Shown here: in pieces, positions 45,533-58,859 of the stretch
Layout: every line of letters begins with the position of its first letter
How positions within the stretch are numbered: the first letter of the stretch is position 1
DNA from: Micropterus salmoides
Taxonomy: Eukaryota > Chordata > Actinopteri > Centrarchiformes > Centrarchidae
Length of the DNA stretch: 64,000 nucleotides
Assembly: GCF_014851395.1 (NCBI RefSeq)
Contig: NW_024041150.1
Coordinates: forward strand, 25,781,225-25,845,224
Reading direction: 5' to 3'
Program-made: the position numbers and the translations under genes
The notes under the pieces: model-generated
Databases searched by the model: none
What the model saw: the letters and a program-made list of their open reading frames with translations, nothing else
Told to the model about the DNA's origin: nothing

Positions 45533-48500
45533 ATGTGCGGGTGTGCTGCTGGTATCCAAGAGGGTGTGGAACACGGCTGGGTCGCAGTCTGGAGAGTTGC
45601 ATGGTGCAGAGCAACAGCCACTTAGTGGAGTTACCAGAGGCCCAAGGCAGTGAGGAGGCCACAACCGACCAGCCTGTGACCAACAGCAGCAGGTCAGTCC
45701 TTGGCGTGTTGTTTGGCTTTGTCACACACAGGGAAAGGAAGTTGAGCACACCCATTTTTATTTAATTGACCCTGAGCTTCCCCCATTGAACTGACTTTTA
45801 GCTTTCTTAGCTTCGGCCTTGTTTTAACCTTTTATGTCAATTTTATTAAATGTATAATTAAAATTGGAGGTTGTATATTGCATGGCTTGTTGTTGTTGCC
45901 ACTTATTTTCACCACTGGTTGGTCAATTCTGAGCTAAAGAGGGGTGTTACATTAGCAAGATGTATTTAGTAAAATTGTTAAATGTTAAACATCCATTCAT
46001 TGATAAATTTTTATTTACCCACCCACTCCCCCCCCCTAAATTACTTGCAGGCAACCTGATTCCGGGTCAGCTCCATTGCTGCCATCTATTGAAAGTCCAA
46101 GCTTTTGTTGGATGTGGCCCTCCTGGTTCTCTGCTGGAGAGAGGGGCAAGAAAACAACATCAAAAGATTTTTGTCCAGCAGACACAGTAACATTTGGAGT
46201 TGTGTTCCTGTCAATGTAAGTCCAATATTCACTTTCCTTTTAGCCCTGTTTTGGTCCTCACCAACTTCTGAGGGAAATGGCTGGCTCTTTAACTGCTAAA
46301 TGTGCCACCATTCATCAATTAACCACTTGTTGCTGGGCAGGAAATGTACAGTAGGTTTATCAGTGTTTTGGCTGAAAACAGCTGCCTGCTGCATCTGATA
46401 ACGATTACCATTTACAGAACCAACCGACTTATGAGAGGCACTGACCTGATACCCTGCATTTGTAAGGCTGAATACATTCCTCTGTCTAAATGTAGACAGT
46501 TGTATGGCCAACAATCTTTGGACCACATTTCTTCACATGAAATGCCAAATGTCTGTCTTTTTGACCCGTCTCCCCACTCTACAGAATACAATGACTGACT
46601 GACTGCAGGAGCCAAAGGTAAAGAAAGAGTGTCAGGAGAGGGAGGGGAGAGGCTGATAGAGCGAAAGGCCGTTATTAGACGCATTCTGCATTTTTGGTGG
46701 GAAGTAACTCTGGAAATTGGAATTGTGCGACCTGCCAGCAACTGATAGGAGCCCTTCCAGGGAAGAAAATAAACCAAAAATAAATAGATAACTTGGGTTA
46801 TTTTTAAATGAAAACAATCAATCAAAGGGGGGAGGTGGAGAAAAGTGCAAGCACAGTGTGCTGAGACTGCCCATTAAGACACTGGTGGGATTGTTATTTC
46901 CACACCTGTGGTAGGGCATAGCTTAGGCGTTTGAGCAAAGCTGAATATGAATGCAGTCAAACATACTGGACACTAGCCATTATTTGCTACCAACACATGG
47001 CCAGTGCACCATTTGTTGGGGGAGCTGTTTTAATCTCGATGCAGTACATGTCTCCTGAAGACATACATCATGAATGATGTGCAAAAGTTCAATGTAGGCT
47101 GTTACATTTTATTGTTATGCTTTACCCAACTTAGCTTATGAGATTTCCTGTCATATTCACTCATTTATGTGAAGCCATTCTACAGTAAGCAAAACTGATG
47201 CAAGAATCTACGGTGGATTTTAAGTAAGGTGTGCTGGAACACGTTTAAGCTTCCCTCTTTTGAAAACGTGTTGTACAGACAGGCTGAAGTGTGGTGGGAT
47301 CAATTTTGTCAGATAAAGCTGCATCTACTTTGCTATAATGGAGTCCCATGTGTGACCTTATCACCCTGTCACACACTCGCCATAACAAGGCGGTTGATGT
47401 TATTGTAAACAACTGATATTGTTAGTCCCCTCAGCCTCCTGTCCTCTCCATTCAGCGCAGGCCTAATTAAGGCTGGATTTAGATGGTGGCATTTGGGTTT
47501 GTGTGGGCTGAGCGATGCTTTCTGGTAAATGACCACATTAACGTGATGATTCCTCTCTCTGTCTTACCCCCCTCCCTCTCTGCACCCTATTTCTTTCTAT
47601 TTCCCACCATGGCTGTGATTCAGCCAGTGATCCATGCAGAAGTGAGGGGCCCCCATGCTGCGGCCTGTCTAATTGTTATCATATTTTGTCATCTGCAGCC
47701 TGTTATTTTAGCCAGCAGTTGGGGATGCATATAAATATCCACTGACGTTTATTGTATGTCAAAGGCCACTGGGCGGCTGATTGATTTTGACCCCTTTTCA
47801 GTGATGTCAGAATGTGATTTGTTGCCACATCATGGCAATCTTAAAAAGCTATTTTCCCCGCCAGTGGAAATACAAACTATCACTCTGAGAGGAAAACGAG
47901 ACTCGGATAACTCCGGAATTAAGATTAATGGGCATTTTAGGAAGCCTGCCAGAAACTATGAAGATATTTTTTTTTTGGATACATTTAAAATAGAAAAGGG
48001 AATGTCACAGACAGCAATAATTAATAGATTTAGGGTAAAACTTTGGAGAAAGGGCAAGACCTTTATACTTTCAAAGGTGTGTGTTCAAGCATGTAATAAT
48101 GGAGAGCTGTGGCTTGCAGCCCATAAAATAATAGTCCTGTGGATTAATATCCAGATGTGTGCTGATGTTTCCATATATGCTTCCCTGGTTAACACTAGAA
48201 TATTCCTTAAAGTGAATATGAGTGGCATTAATATTTGCACCTTTCATACATCTTTATGATGTGTATATATAGCCATCTCAAAGTCTGCACTGAAAAAAAT
48301 AAGGCTATAAGCACTTTACCTTGAGGACTTTTATTTCACACTCTGTGCGTGTGTTAAAATTATGATATGTTATACTGAAAAACACAACATTCATCCATTT
48401 AATAGCTGTAAACCATACTGAATTCACTCTGTCATCACTTGGTGAACATTGCATTGCATGTTACCTTTTAGATCTTAAGATTTTTGAGAAACTTACTGTG

Positions 48501-49813
48501 GTGTCATAATTATTTTACTTTGGTAGAGGGCATCTAAGGGAATGCAGGGTCAGACCTGACATCACAAGGGGGAAGGGTTTGATTTGCTATAATACGCTGA
48601 TGCAACACAACCACTTTAATGCTAGGCAGAAACTGTACGGATTAAGCCCTGATTTGACCCCAAACTGGTTGCTTCCAGCTATTTTTAAATTTGTTAGTTT
48701 GACGTTCAGTTTGAGGAGCATTACACTTATCTAATATATTAAGTAATTGCCTGCATGATCAATGATGGGGCTGGTGGACGACTGGACTGATTTCTGGCAT
48801 GTCAGAAATGTTGGCCTGCTGTCTTGCAGTTTGAGCAGCTCCGATTTCCCACATGGCTGCTCAAACGATCTGTTAGTGAACTTGTTTTAATATTATTGGA
48901 GCAGTGTTTCACATGTTGTGGTTAACTGTATTCTTGACTCAGACTGCTGTTCACTCCAAACAGACGCGGCTCCATATTATCCTTTTTTTCCTTCTTGTTT
49001 TTTATGTTTAAAGTAGAACTGCTCAAAGTAACGCCGCCTTTTTTGTGTGTTCAACCATCTTGTTTAAATAAATCTTTAATAGTTACGTGTGAACACTCAT
49101 GTTTTGACTGTGACAGGTCGATTGATCCGTACGGTATCAGCATTTAAGTCGTACATTTTGACCACGCAATGCATGCCGACTGAAACATGTCGCGTGACTT
49201 AACGCAACCAACATGATGAATAAAATCAGTGTCTGGCTAGCTTTAGAGGCACCAGGAGAAATGCAAAGGGCGCCAATGGGAAGAGTTCTGCCATGCTGAT
49301 GGTTTTTTTTAACTTTGTAACAAATTGAAACTTTCCTTTCCACCTTTTTTTGACCCCAAATATAAAACCTGACAAGCCAACATCAACCACCAACATTGGC
49401 CTTGTATAGGAGCCACTTGGGTGGCTGCAGGTGAGTCATGGAAAAAGAGCTCACACCTGGGGGACAAACAAGAACATCCTTGCATCAAACATTGGTACAT
49501 TTAGGTCCAGGCTCTTAAGTTATGTGCATGCTTAGATATGAACCTACAGATGAGCATGTTTTCATAATTTTACATGTTTCTAGTTCACACAAGACGACTG
49601 TCAAGTGTATGCAAGGAAATAAATAATATGACTACCAGTTCCTGCACAGGTAATACTTGGCAATTGTTAGGTGTGACAGGGGCTAGTGAGAAGGTTTTCT
49701 ATTTCTGTGACTGCACACTGACCCATTGGCCATTAAAGGCTTAATCAGCAGTGAATCACAGAGGGCGGGTGCATAGTTTTTGACAGCTGATGGGGGGAAA
49801 AAAACATTTTTTT

Positions 49814-49816
<3 letters not shown>
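45533..49816. other. intergenic, candidate conserved block at 47450-47960
   Basis: No gene was recognised. 47756-48259 is an open frame of 167 codons without a known domain or splice support. The same region and the 300 bases before it have complex composition with homeodomain-like words (taattaagg, ctaattgttatc, tgattgat at 47778), better read as a possible conserved non-coding element than as a protein gene. Confidence 0.45.

Positions 49817-49845
<29 letters not shown>
49817..49845. repeat. T29 homopolymer
   Basis: Twenty-nine consecutive T bases followed by acag. It may be the poly(A) tail of a minus-strand retroposed fragment, but no body could be recognised. Confidence 0.95.
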
Positions 49846-49848
<3 letters not shown>

Positions 49849-49859
49849 GTTGGAAATTA

Positions 49860-50180
49860 CTCATCTCCAACTGCAGACAGGTCCAGCAGGACTCTTTGAT
49901 CTGCTTTGATTCTTCAACTTTGTTTCCTTTCAGCTTCTTGCCTTTGAAAATATCATTAAGGCCAATCAATTGTGCAGCACAGTGGCAAACACAAGACACC
50001 GCAAACTCTGGCAAGCTATTACCTGCTCATCCACCCACGTTGTCTGTCTTATCACTTCTCCCTGCCGACGGCAATACAAGGGGAAGACCAAATGACATTT
50101 TAGAATATAGATTAATGAGCACAGGGGTGTCAAAAGAAGTGAAGACGCGCGACAGAGGTCAAGCATGTAATGACTGACCT
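49860..50180. other. candidate conserved non-coding block
   Basis: Complex non-repetitive sequence with cattaaggccaatcaattgt, ttatagattaatgagc-like and aggtcaagcatg words, bordered by a poly-T and a GT microsatellite. It reads as possible regulatory DNA; conservation is untested. Confidence 0.3.
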
Positions 50181-50200
50181 TAAACTTACACCTAAAGGGA

Positions 50201-50234
<34 letters not shown>
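50201..50234. repeat. GT microsatellite
   Basis: tgtgtttgtg followed by an uninterrupted GT run. Confidence 0.95.
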
Positions 50235-51642
50235 GGCGTTACTGTTTAAAAGCCTTCAAACTTTATTTACCAACTGCTATGTTTTTCAGTAGACACTGAC
50301 ATATGATTTAATATCAGCTGTTAAGTGTTTGCTTCAGTGTTTTTTTTATAGCTGTAATTTAATGACTGATATGTAGAATATACAATGCATTTTTATTCCT
50401 CTGACCTTTTATTGATGTATATCTTTACAGCGCACGCAGTATCATTGATACATAACTGGAATAGACCATTTTGTGCAGGTTTTTTTTTTCATTAACACAC
50501 AAATCTTCACAGCTTCTTCTTGTTAGTTGAAGATGTGCAAATTAGTGAAATCAGCTGATGAGTGTCTATATTACGTCAATATTAGTGTCTATATAAGTGT
50601 TCATATTATCTACACACAGTGTAATTTAGCCTATGAGCTTGACAATCCGTAGATTTGGACTTTAATTTTAGTTAAGTGGGTTTAAAGAAATCTGTTGTCC
50701 TGTTTTGAAGTAGCTCTTCTTGTTTGTCTGTGCTGTTGCCTTTACTTTATTAGCATGTCTATGTGTGCACTGAATATGGCCTAAGCAGGAGTAAAAAAAA
50801 AAAAGGCCAGCCAGTAACATGTTAACAACATTTTATTCTTCTCCAACCTGGTGTCTGAATCATTGTTTCCTCAAATAGAGAACACTGCTTTCATAGCTCC
50901 AGAAAAATGGCGCTGCCTGCACCTGTACCCAGTGTAGGTGCCATCCGAGAGCCTTCTCTGGTGTACAGGGGAAGACGAGAGACAGCCCAGTTATCCTTGG
51001 GCGTCTGCTCGCTCTCCTAACTGTAATAAGAAAGAAACTCTTATATTCTGTAGAGCATGATGAAAATAGACACATGCTAGACAGGAACACTTTAATCTTT
51101 TCCTCTCTCCCTCTTCCCTCACTCCTTCTGCCACTGTCACACAGCTGAACAGTGTCTTGGGGTATAGGAGTATGGGATTTGAAAACCTATATCTGCTCTG
51201 CGAGACAGAACTGGATGCCGCTCTTCTTTTTTGTTTCGCTGCAGTCATAAATTTTGCATGTGGGAGCGCGGGGAGCGCTGCTTACTGAGCGAGCCTCAGC
51301 AGGCTGCGTGCTGCGCCAGGAGAGGACGGCTGGGGCTGCTATTAAATAGCACCACAGTGGTTCTCCGGCTGCTCAGGGGGAAGAAGGCATTTCTGGGGGA
51401 GACGATTGGTGTGCGGCAAGGAGAGTGACCATGTGCAATCTGTTCAGCACAGCGTCGCTGGAGGTGCAAGCCAATGCCTTGTTTGGTATTCAAAGCAGTG
51501 GGCTTTAATGCATTGATCCATGAAGGGACAGGCTGCACAGACAGAGTAGCGTATGACTATAAATCCACAGCCAGCAAGCTATTAGGTGGTAATAACACTG
51601 ACCGAAGAGGTGCATATGTCTACATACAAAGAACCTCTGCAC
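50235..51642. other. intergenic, no gene recognised
   Basis: Overlapping ORFs on both strands at about 51230-51540, with moderately high GC, do not resemble a known protein and have no consistent splice sites. Confidence 0.5.
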
Positions 51643-51662
51643 TGTGTGTGTGTGTGTGTGTG
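51643..51662. repeat. short GT microsatellite
   Basis: About ten GT units. Confidence 0.9.
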
Positions 51663-51984
51663 TTCTTGTGTTCTTAGCCTTAAACATGGGTACAAACACA
51701 GGCACAACCTGCATGCAAAAACATGTCCTACTGCATGTAAGCTTGCTTCTTACTGCCGCACTCAAGAGCCAGGAGATATGTTGTTTTCATAGTGGTAGGG
51801 GGCTCTCATTTGTGCTGCTGTAAAATTAAATTACTTTGTTGTGTTAAAGATTCATAAGGAAAAATCTCACTTCCACTGCTTTGTCTGCTGACATCCCTCC
51901 TACACAATCTCTCTCTCTTTGCTACTATCTCACACACACTGCCCATAATCAAAGTTCTCTTTTACACATGTGCACACTCACACA

Positions 51985-51986
<2 letters not shown>

Positions 51987-52027
<41 letters not shown>
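51987..52027. repeat. CA microsatellite
   Basis: About twenty uninterrupted CA units. Confidence 0.95.
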
Positions 52028-52032
<5 letters not shown>

Positions 52033-53433
52033 TTTTGCTCCCGTCCACCTTTCAAAAACAGAAGAAAGACCAGAGAGGGAGAGGTGAGAGAAGAAAGTCA
52101 TAATATTCTGTGTGATTCTGCCTTCAAATCTTTGCCCTCCCTTCCTCCAGCCTCCCACGGGATCATGGGAAATAAATGACAGCTCTTCCCTTTGCTATGG
52201 TTTACACATGATCGAAGGCGATGTCGGCCCTTCGGCTGGTGAAGGGAGAGTTCCGTGGTCCATGGATTAGTGTGCCAGGCGGGCGTCTAAGTTTATGAGC
52301 GGCTAGAAAAAAAATCCGCCCCATTTTTTGGCCACAAATTACCTCCTGGCTCCCCCTCTCCTCCCACCCATGTCGGCCTGGCTAGATATATTGCACCCTG
52401 CTTGCACTTGACACCAAGAATTTAGTTAGGAGTGCTCAGTTTCCTTCTCTGTCTTAGTTGAAAGAAGGTTTGAGTGTAATTGCATGACAACAGATAATAA
52501 ATGTGCTTACACATGTGAAAGCACTTGTTTACTTGTAGGGTTTCAGATTCATGTGGTCAAGGATACAGAGACCCTATTTACAGCTGCTTTTATGTAACCA
52601 TATATGCAGTCTGGATAGTAACAATCCAGTCATGCTCTTCATATTTACACACAGGACTTGTGGTGTTCTTGTATTGTGCTTCCTGCGTGTGCTGAGATAA
52701 TTTTTTTAAAACCCACTTTGCAAAGCACAGAGCAGGAATAGAGGTGGAGACCAGAAATAAACATGAAGACATAACACTGTCACGTCCAAAATTGTGACAA
52801 GTCCGTGCGAGTGTAAGTGCAAATAGTGTTTGCATGTCAGTCCGGCATTTTAATAAGCCAAATTAGTGAAGCAGCACAAAAGCCACACATAACAAATTCT
52901 CACTCTACATAGATTAGTATATAGTTCCCACCGTAGTTTGCAGGGGTAGCTAATGATATCTTGTTGCTATGGACACCACTCACTGTATTAAATTAAGTTA
53001 CGTCTTCAGATTGATGCAGATTCTTTATAGTACAGTGACAACAATAAGGGGAAGCAGCTACAGTGTATGAAGCAAGTTTTGTCTCGTCTTGGAAGCCCAG
53101 AATTGCTGGATGGGAATGACACTTTTGCATATTTCATTGTTAAGTTGAGAACAATGACAGCAGAATTTCTCAGAAGGATAAATTAATAGTTGTTTTTGCA
53201 TAAGCCCACAGACACCAGCGGGACATGCCACTGTCCTATTTCCCCGTACTGACACAGTAGTCTCCTGGAAATCAGCAGTTTCATTACGTGTGCTCCATGG
53301 ATAAGCATATACGAGCTTCTGCACCTTGACTTCTTTTGTTTTTATGATGCACCACGTGTGCGCAATTGACATGCATCAAATGGTGCGAGACACTCCTCAA
53401 CATGGCCGGCACCTGCTGGTGCGAAGACCTCTA
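52028..53433. other. intergenic, candidate conserved block at 52140-52400
   Basis: No gene was recognised. 52140-52400 has GC-balanced complex sequence (gatcgaaggcgatgtcggcc; ccatggattagtgtgccagg) unlike the surrounding AT-rich DNA. It may be a regulatory element; conservation is untested. Confidence 0.4.
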
Positions 53434-53530
53434 TTCAATTCAATTCAAATTAGCTTTATTGGCATGAATGTAATAACAACATGATGCCAAAGCATCATAT
53501 ATACACAACATAAGAACAATCAGCCCTATA
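53434..53530 (-). mobile_element. LINE/SINE 3' tail-like fragment (minus strand)
   Basis: attcaattcaattcaaatta followed by gctttattggcatgaatg is a well-known fish retroelement end, seen here in reverse orientation. It leads into the AT/GT minisatellite at 53565. Confidence 0.55.
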
Positions 53531-53564
53531 CATTTCATTAAATAAGTAATTAAAGCGTAAAGTA

Positions 53565-53815
53565 ATCAAAGCGTATGTGTTTGTGTTTAAAAAAAAAAAA
53601 ATTAAAAATTAAAATAAATGTGTGTGTGTGTGTGTGTGTGTGTTTAAAAAATATTAAAAATTAATATAAATAAAACAGTAAGCGTGTGTGTTTAAAATAT
53701 ATATATATATTTATTAAAAATGAAAATAAATAAATAAAACAGTAAGTGTGTGTGTTAAAAAATAAAAATATATATAAAAAAATTTAATGAAAATAAATGA
53801 AACGATGATTAAAAA
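53565..53815. repeat. AT-rich minisatellite with GT runs
   Basis: About three to four copies of a roughly 65-80-base unit: a GT run, ttaaaa plus a TA/AT run, then ttaaaaatgaaaataaat and aaaacagtaagt. The best-matching pair are the copies ending in acagtaagc and acagtaagt. Confidence 0.85.
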
Positions 53816-55610
53816 ATCTGTACAATTATTTATTAGTCTGAGGTTCCACTGGTTGTCCTCACTTCATGGCATGAGCCTCTATCTATCTAGCTTGTGTTAT
53901 CATCCACTTTGAGGACTTGTCAATTATGATTTGTCATTATAATATAGTGAAAATAAAGCTGATTTTAGCTGAATTGAGTTAAATGCCATCTTAATCCCAA
54001 GTGCGGCACTTTTGAAATTACACCTGCCGGGTTTAAATTCTTGGCTAGAATCCCACACCTCACATTAACATGCATATTATCAGGTGAAAATTAAGTTAAT
54101 AACTCACATTCTTTCCTACATAAGTTGCACTTTCCATGCGACAAACAGATGCACAGATTAATACATGCCTTTCAAATTGTTCTTCCGATTTCCAAACAAT
54201 TACGAGCATTTCGCAGGACTACGAAGGCATGTTGTATGATAAATGCTGCAGGCAATTTGCAATGACCTGACTAGCATTGTGTGCACTGCGGGAGCCATCA
54301 GACATCACACACACATAAAATACCACAAAGAGAGGTGATAATCCCACAGGTGTCTGTATGCTATCTTACCGCTGTCAGCAGACAGGCTCTGCTCCATTGC
54401 TTTTTGTCACGCACGCTGACCCTCTTTGTCTTCCCCAAAGCCTCAGCCCTGCTCTTCTGGACACACTAAAAGGCAACAGTATGTTTGTCTCACCCTCTCT
54501 TTCTTTCTGTCAGACAGACATCCACACACATACATCCACACATGTACAAGCTTTCTCAAACAAAGGAGCGTCTCCTTAATCGACAGCTGAAATGAAAATG
54601 ACACTCACTTGGCTTTGCAAACTTTGTGTCATAGCTTGGTAAGAATAGAAAGTGAGAAAACATGTTAACACTTTTGAAGCTTGTGATATTATAGAATGTG
54701 TGTCATTTTTAAGCAATTAGATTTTTTTTAAGGTACAATGTGTAAGATATGGCTAGAATTTTGGTATAAAACATTTAAAAAATGTTAAGTGTTAAAAAAC
54801 ATTATCCACAGAATGTGAAAAAATAACAGTTCTGACGCCATGCCAAAGACAACTAAGTATTATGTTGGAGAGATATCGACCAGCCCTGGCCTGTCCTGTG
54901 TTAAAATAACACTTAGTGAGTCACTGTAGTGTCCCGTCTGCCCTCAGTCAACATGAGAGGACGAGTAGAGTGATTTGCTCAAGGTAAGCTGTTGATGCTG
55001 CTGCACTAGCTGCTCTCCCTCTTCCTCGCACTCCTCTACCTCTCGTTCCTCTGTTACCTCTACTTTGTGTCCTGCCACTACTTGATCTCCCCTGTCTCTA
55101 ACTGGGCAGACTGGGTGTGAAATCATCATTGAAGAGGGGTAGGACGTGAGATGCAGCGCCCTATTTGTTTGGAGCATGTGGCCAGGAATAACACATTGTA
55201 CCTTGAAATGTATTTAATGTTAGAAGAGATGCTCAGGTGAGGGGAGGTGCTGACAAATGGATAAAAGAATGAATGAAAAAGAGGGAAAAAATGAGAGCTG
55301 CACCTTCTTCATTGCTCCCAGTATGTTTATTAAAACCCTTTTGTCACTCTGCGGGAGTAGAGAAATCTGTGTGACACAGCGGCAGCTTTCTTTCAGCCCC
55401 CGAAACTATGCTACCTTCAATCAAATGGCACAAAAGCAAGACAGTAAAAAGGATAAAGTCAGAGATGGAAATCCATTCTCTATTCACTATGCACAGCCCG
55501 TAGACAGGGGAGGTGCTTGACTTCAATTCAAGGATTCTCTGCAGACGTTTTGTGAGTAGCTGCTCCATTTTCCCATCCATAATCCCCATCTTTCTATTAG
55601 GAGTAACAAT
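53816..55610. other. intergenic, no gene recognised
   Basis: Isolated short ORFs only. A Glu-rich antisense ORF near 54944-55177 (EEREVEECEEEGEQ) is low-complexity and unsupported. Confidence 0.55.
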
Positions 55611-55660
55611 TTATTAAGATTAGATGAAACTTTAATGATCCCTGTCGGGAAAATGGGTCG
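55611..55660 (-). mobile_element. possible LINE tail fragment (minus strand)
   Basis: agatgaaactttaatgatcc followed by ctgtcgggaaaat resembles the gataaaactttattgatccc tail common to fish non-LTR elements. It is very short, so the call is tentative. Confidence 0.4.
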
Positions 55661-55878
55661 ATATTCTAGCAAAAAGTAGAGTTACTAGAGAACTACTATT
55701 GTACAAGAAAAAGAGCATATTGAAAACACTGGAACAAATATAACATTCAACTTAAGAAACAATGTTTGATTGCCATGTATGGCTGAAATTTGGGGTACTA
55801 GACAACTTTAAATTATGTGCAATGACTTCGGGTGTGTTTCTAGAAATTATACGATTCTGAATAATAAAAAATTACAAT

Positions 55879-55896
55879 TCTCTAGAATTCTAGAGA
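55879..55896. other. 18-base perfect palindrome
   Basis: tctctagaattctagaga equals its own reverse complement, with no spacer. It lies in AT-rich intergenic DNA and is probably incidental. Confidence 0.85.
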
Positions 55897-58859
55897 TACA
55901 TTTTTATTTTAGGTTGACTTACTTCAAAAATCACTTATATATTAGTTCAACCTTTCAAAGTCATGACTTTAAAAACATGCGTTCAAAGAGGCTCAGGAGA
56001 AACAAAATGTTGCTTTTATTTTATATTATATCCTAGCTTGAATGGCTATAGCTGAAATAATGCCAACCATAGATTCCACTAAAATCTTATTATAGCTATA
56101 AAGAGCTAAAAAAAAGTCATTGTTGTTAAGAAAGCGTGCTGCTCTAAATTACCGTCTGACAGTCAGTAGTTAAGGATTTATTTTGAAAACGGAAGATAAA
56201 GTAAGAGAAAAACCTACATAAATTAACCAAAAAACATAGCAAATGCAGATCTATGCTTCCACACAGGGCAGAAGGGAAAACTGATTGGTATGAAAAGATA
56301 TAAATCATAGGCCTTGGCCTTCACTTTCACGAGATCTCAACCCCTCATTGAACACCTGGTGTGAGATTCATCAAAGCACTAACTGAGGGAATATATTTAA
56401 CTTCCACTAACGCTAGTCAGTCACAACAGTTCTTTCTATTTATTTTGTAGTGGGCTGTTTACGCCACCCAGGCATTTTATTTTTTAAATAACTTAATGAC
56501 TTCTTGAACTGAGTTTTATTGAAGAGGTTAAAAAGCTCTCTGAGCTAAGGAGCTTGCTTACTGCTTGTTAACTGTCAGTTAGCACAACAGTGCTCGGTTC
56601 ACAGGTATGCAAAAAGTATTTGTTCCACAGATTTCTGTGTCATACCTGCAAACCATTATTCTCTTTTAGAGCAGTTTATACTCAAAAGAAAAGAAAAACA
56701 AAAGGGTCAAAATTTCAGTGGTTGTTAGTTAATGAGAAACTTTAACTTCCTCCATTTTAAACTCTCCGACTGTCTGTTCTCTCGAATGTCATCAACATGG
56801 TTTGGTCAAAGTTTACCAAACTCAAATTAGATGTGAAAAATTTGCGTAAATTTATTAATTTACTTTTGACTTTACTAATCATGGTGATTCCATTTGATTT
56901 AACTGATTTTGCTGTGAAATCTTTTAATTCTGATGTGAGCAGGCCTTAATGATAGGAAGAATTGTAAAGTCTGTTTTTAAGCAAATACCCCAAGTACATT
57001 GAAAGACATAAAGACAGGCTTTACCAATCATATGTATCAATCTGTATCCATTAATCTCTCCAGCACCCTCCACTTACAAACCTCTTCAGTGCCAGTTCAT
57101 CCCTATCACATGGCTCCATCAGATGTCTACCGCCGCTCGAGTGAACCCATGCAGCTATCCAAGTGAACATAATCAATTCCTCCTTCAATGCAGAACAATG
57201 CGACTGTTACAGCCCCTCACGCTGCCATCCATCCCGACGCTGTTCACCTCAGCAGCAGCCGGCTGTGCCACACAGATGGGCCTCTGCTCTGCCATGAAAT
57301 GAGCTTGGTTGGTGCGTGTGCATGTGTGCTGTACATACTGTGTATGTATGCGTTTCTGACACACAGCAGTGGCAGGTGAAGGTGATGACCATGTGTGATG
57401 TATTCCGGTGGGCTACATATGAGAGTCACCACGAGACAAACTAGTGTGGTTTCACATTCCAGTCTGTCAAACTGAAGTTCGCTTTGCTTTCTGGCTGTGT
57501 CAATCACTTGCAATGCCACTAAAGGATAACAAGGATAATATTAATGCTTTTGCAAGTTGTCGTGGTTTCCAGTTTTTCTTCATGCCGTCAGTATTAGCTG
57601 GAGAAATCAGGGCATGTTTTCTTCTTTTCTTCAGAAGAAAGTGCTTGATGCTATTTCATGCTGCTACAGTACTACCATAGCTTTTACATTTCCTCTGCTG
57701 GATAATCTATAAAGAAAATGTGTGTTTGTTCAAACTCCCCTTTAATTTCTATTTCACTGTGGCCAAATTGATTGTGTTCATATCGTAGAACGCACATTGT
57801 ACCAGAGAAAAGTGTTCTTGTATGTAGACTAGGATGCTTAGGTTTTTCCACATTTACTGACATTTCGTGCAAGGATTATTTTTTTTGTCTTTCAATCTTC
57901 TAGACCCACAGAGTGAAACAGAAGTCTTCTCTAGGAAATATCTTTAAAAACAATTCTATTCATTTTCACATATTGCGTATGTAGACCAACACGTCTGATC
58001 ACTCACAGAGCAGATATCCTCTCCATACATCAGTCAGCAGTGTACTGTATGTTAACTTCCACAACCCCAGTAGATTCTCCACTCCTGAAGGAGGGAGCAC
58101 TGTCACAATTTTAGACGAGTGGGGAGTGCTGTGTAGTCATTTCTCTGCCCAGAAACTGATATGTATAATTACAGCAGAGAAACGTAGGGTGAAATAGTGG
58201 GGTAGTTGACATGTCGATGTTTCCTCTGAACAGCTGCTGTCAGAGAGTAGGCAAACAAGACGTGGTGTAAATAGGCACAGTGAAAATTAGTCACCGGGAT
58301 GCTCTTATAGGGTGTCTGAGAGGAAGATGGACCCAGAAAGAAATTTGTGCTGTAAGAATATTTGTTTATTTAATGGAGGATGGAAAATGGAAAAAAATAC
58401 CTTGTAAAAAACATTCATCACCACGTCTAGGGCTGTGGAAAAAACAGGCAAAAAACAGACAGCCCCAGAGAAAACAAATCGGATACAAAAAAACTAAACA
58501 ACACATATTTTAAGGATTACTTTTCCCAAGTTTGGTCTTATTCGAGAAACCAAACTCTAGATGTACAGTAAATTGATCTTATTAGCACCTTCCAGCTCAT
58601 TGTTTTGGTTTTCTGGCCTACAACCTTACTGTTTTGGCTCACTGTTAGAGAGGTACTCTGCATGACTGACAAAGTTAGCGACTAGCTGGTCCAACACGTC
58701 CTCGTACCTGACAAAATGCCAAAATACATTGAGTGTCCCAAGTGTCCTAAAATGACATATAAGACCGTTTTCCATAATGACATGTACAAGTGTTGGAAAG
58801 TACCAGTCCAGTGACAGGCTTACCAGACTTTCACTATGTTACATAAGTCCTAAGCAGGA
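55897..58859. other. intergenic, no gene recognised
   Basis: No coding exon, RNA gene or recognised repeat. The ORF at 58280-58513 is Lys-rich and lacks any domain. Confidence 0.55.

Noticed and set aside
47756..48259. 167-codon ORF as a protein gene
   Set aside because: No recognised domain, no upstream exon or promoter, and AT-rich codon use in the second half. Kept only as a candidate conserved non-coding region.
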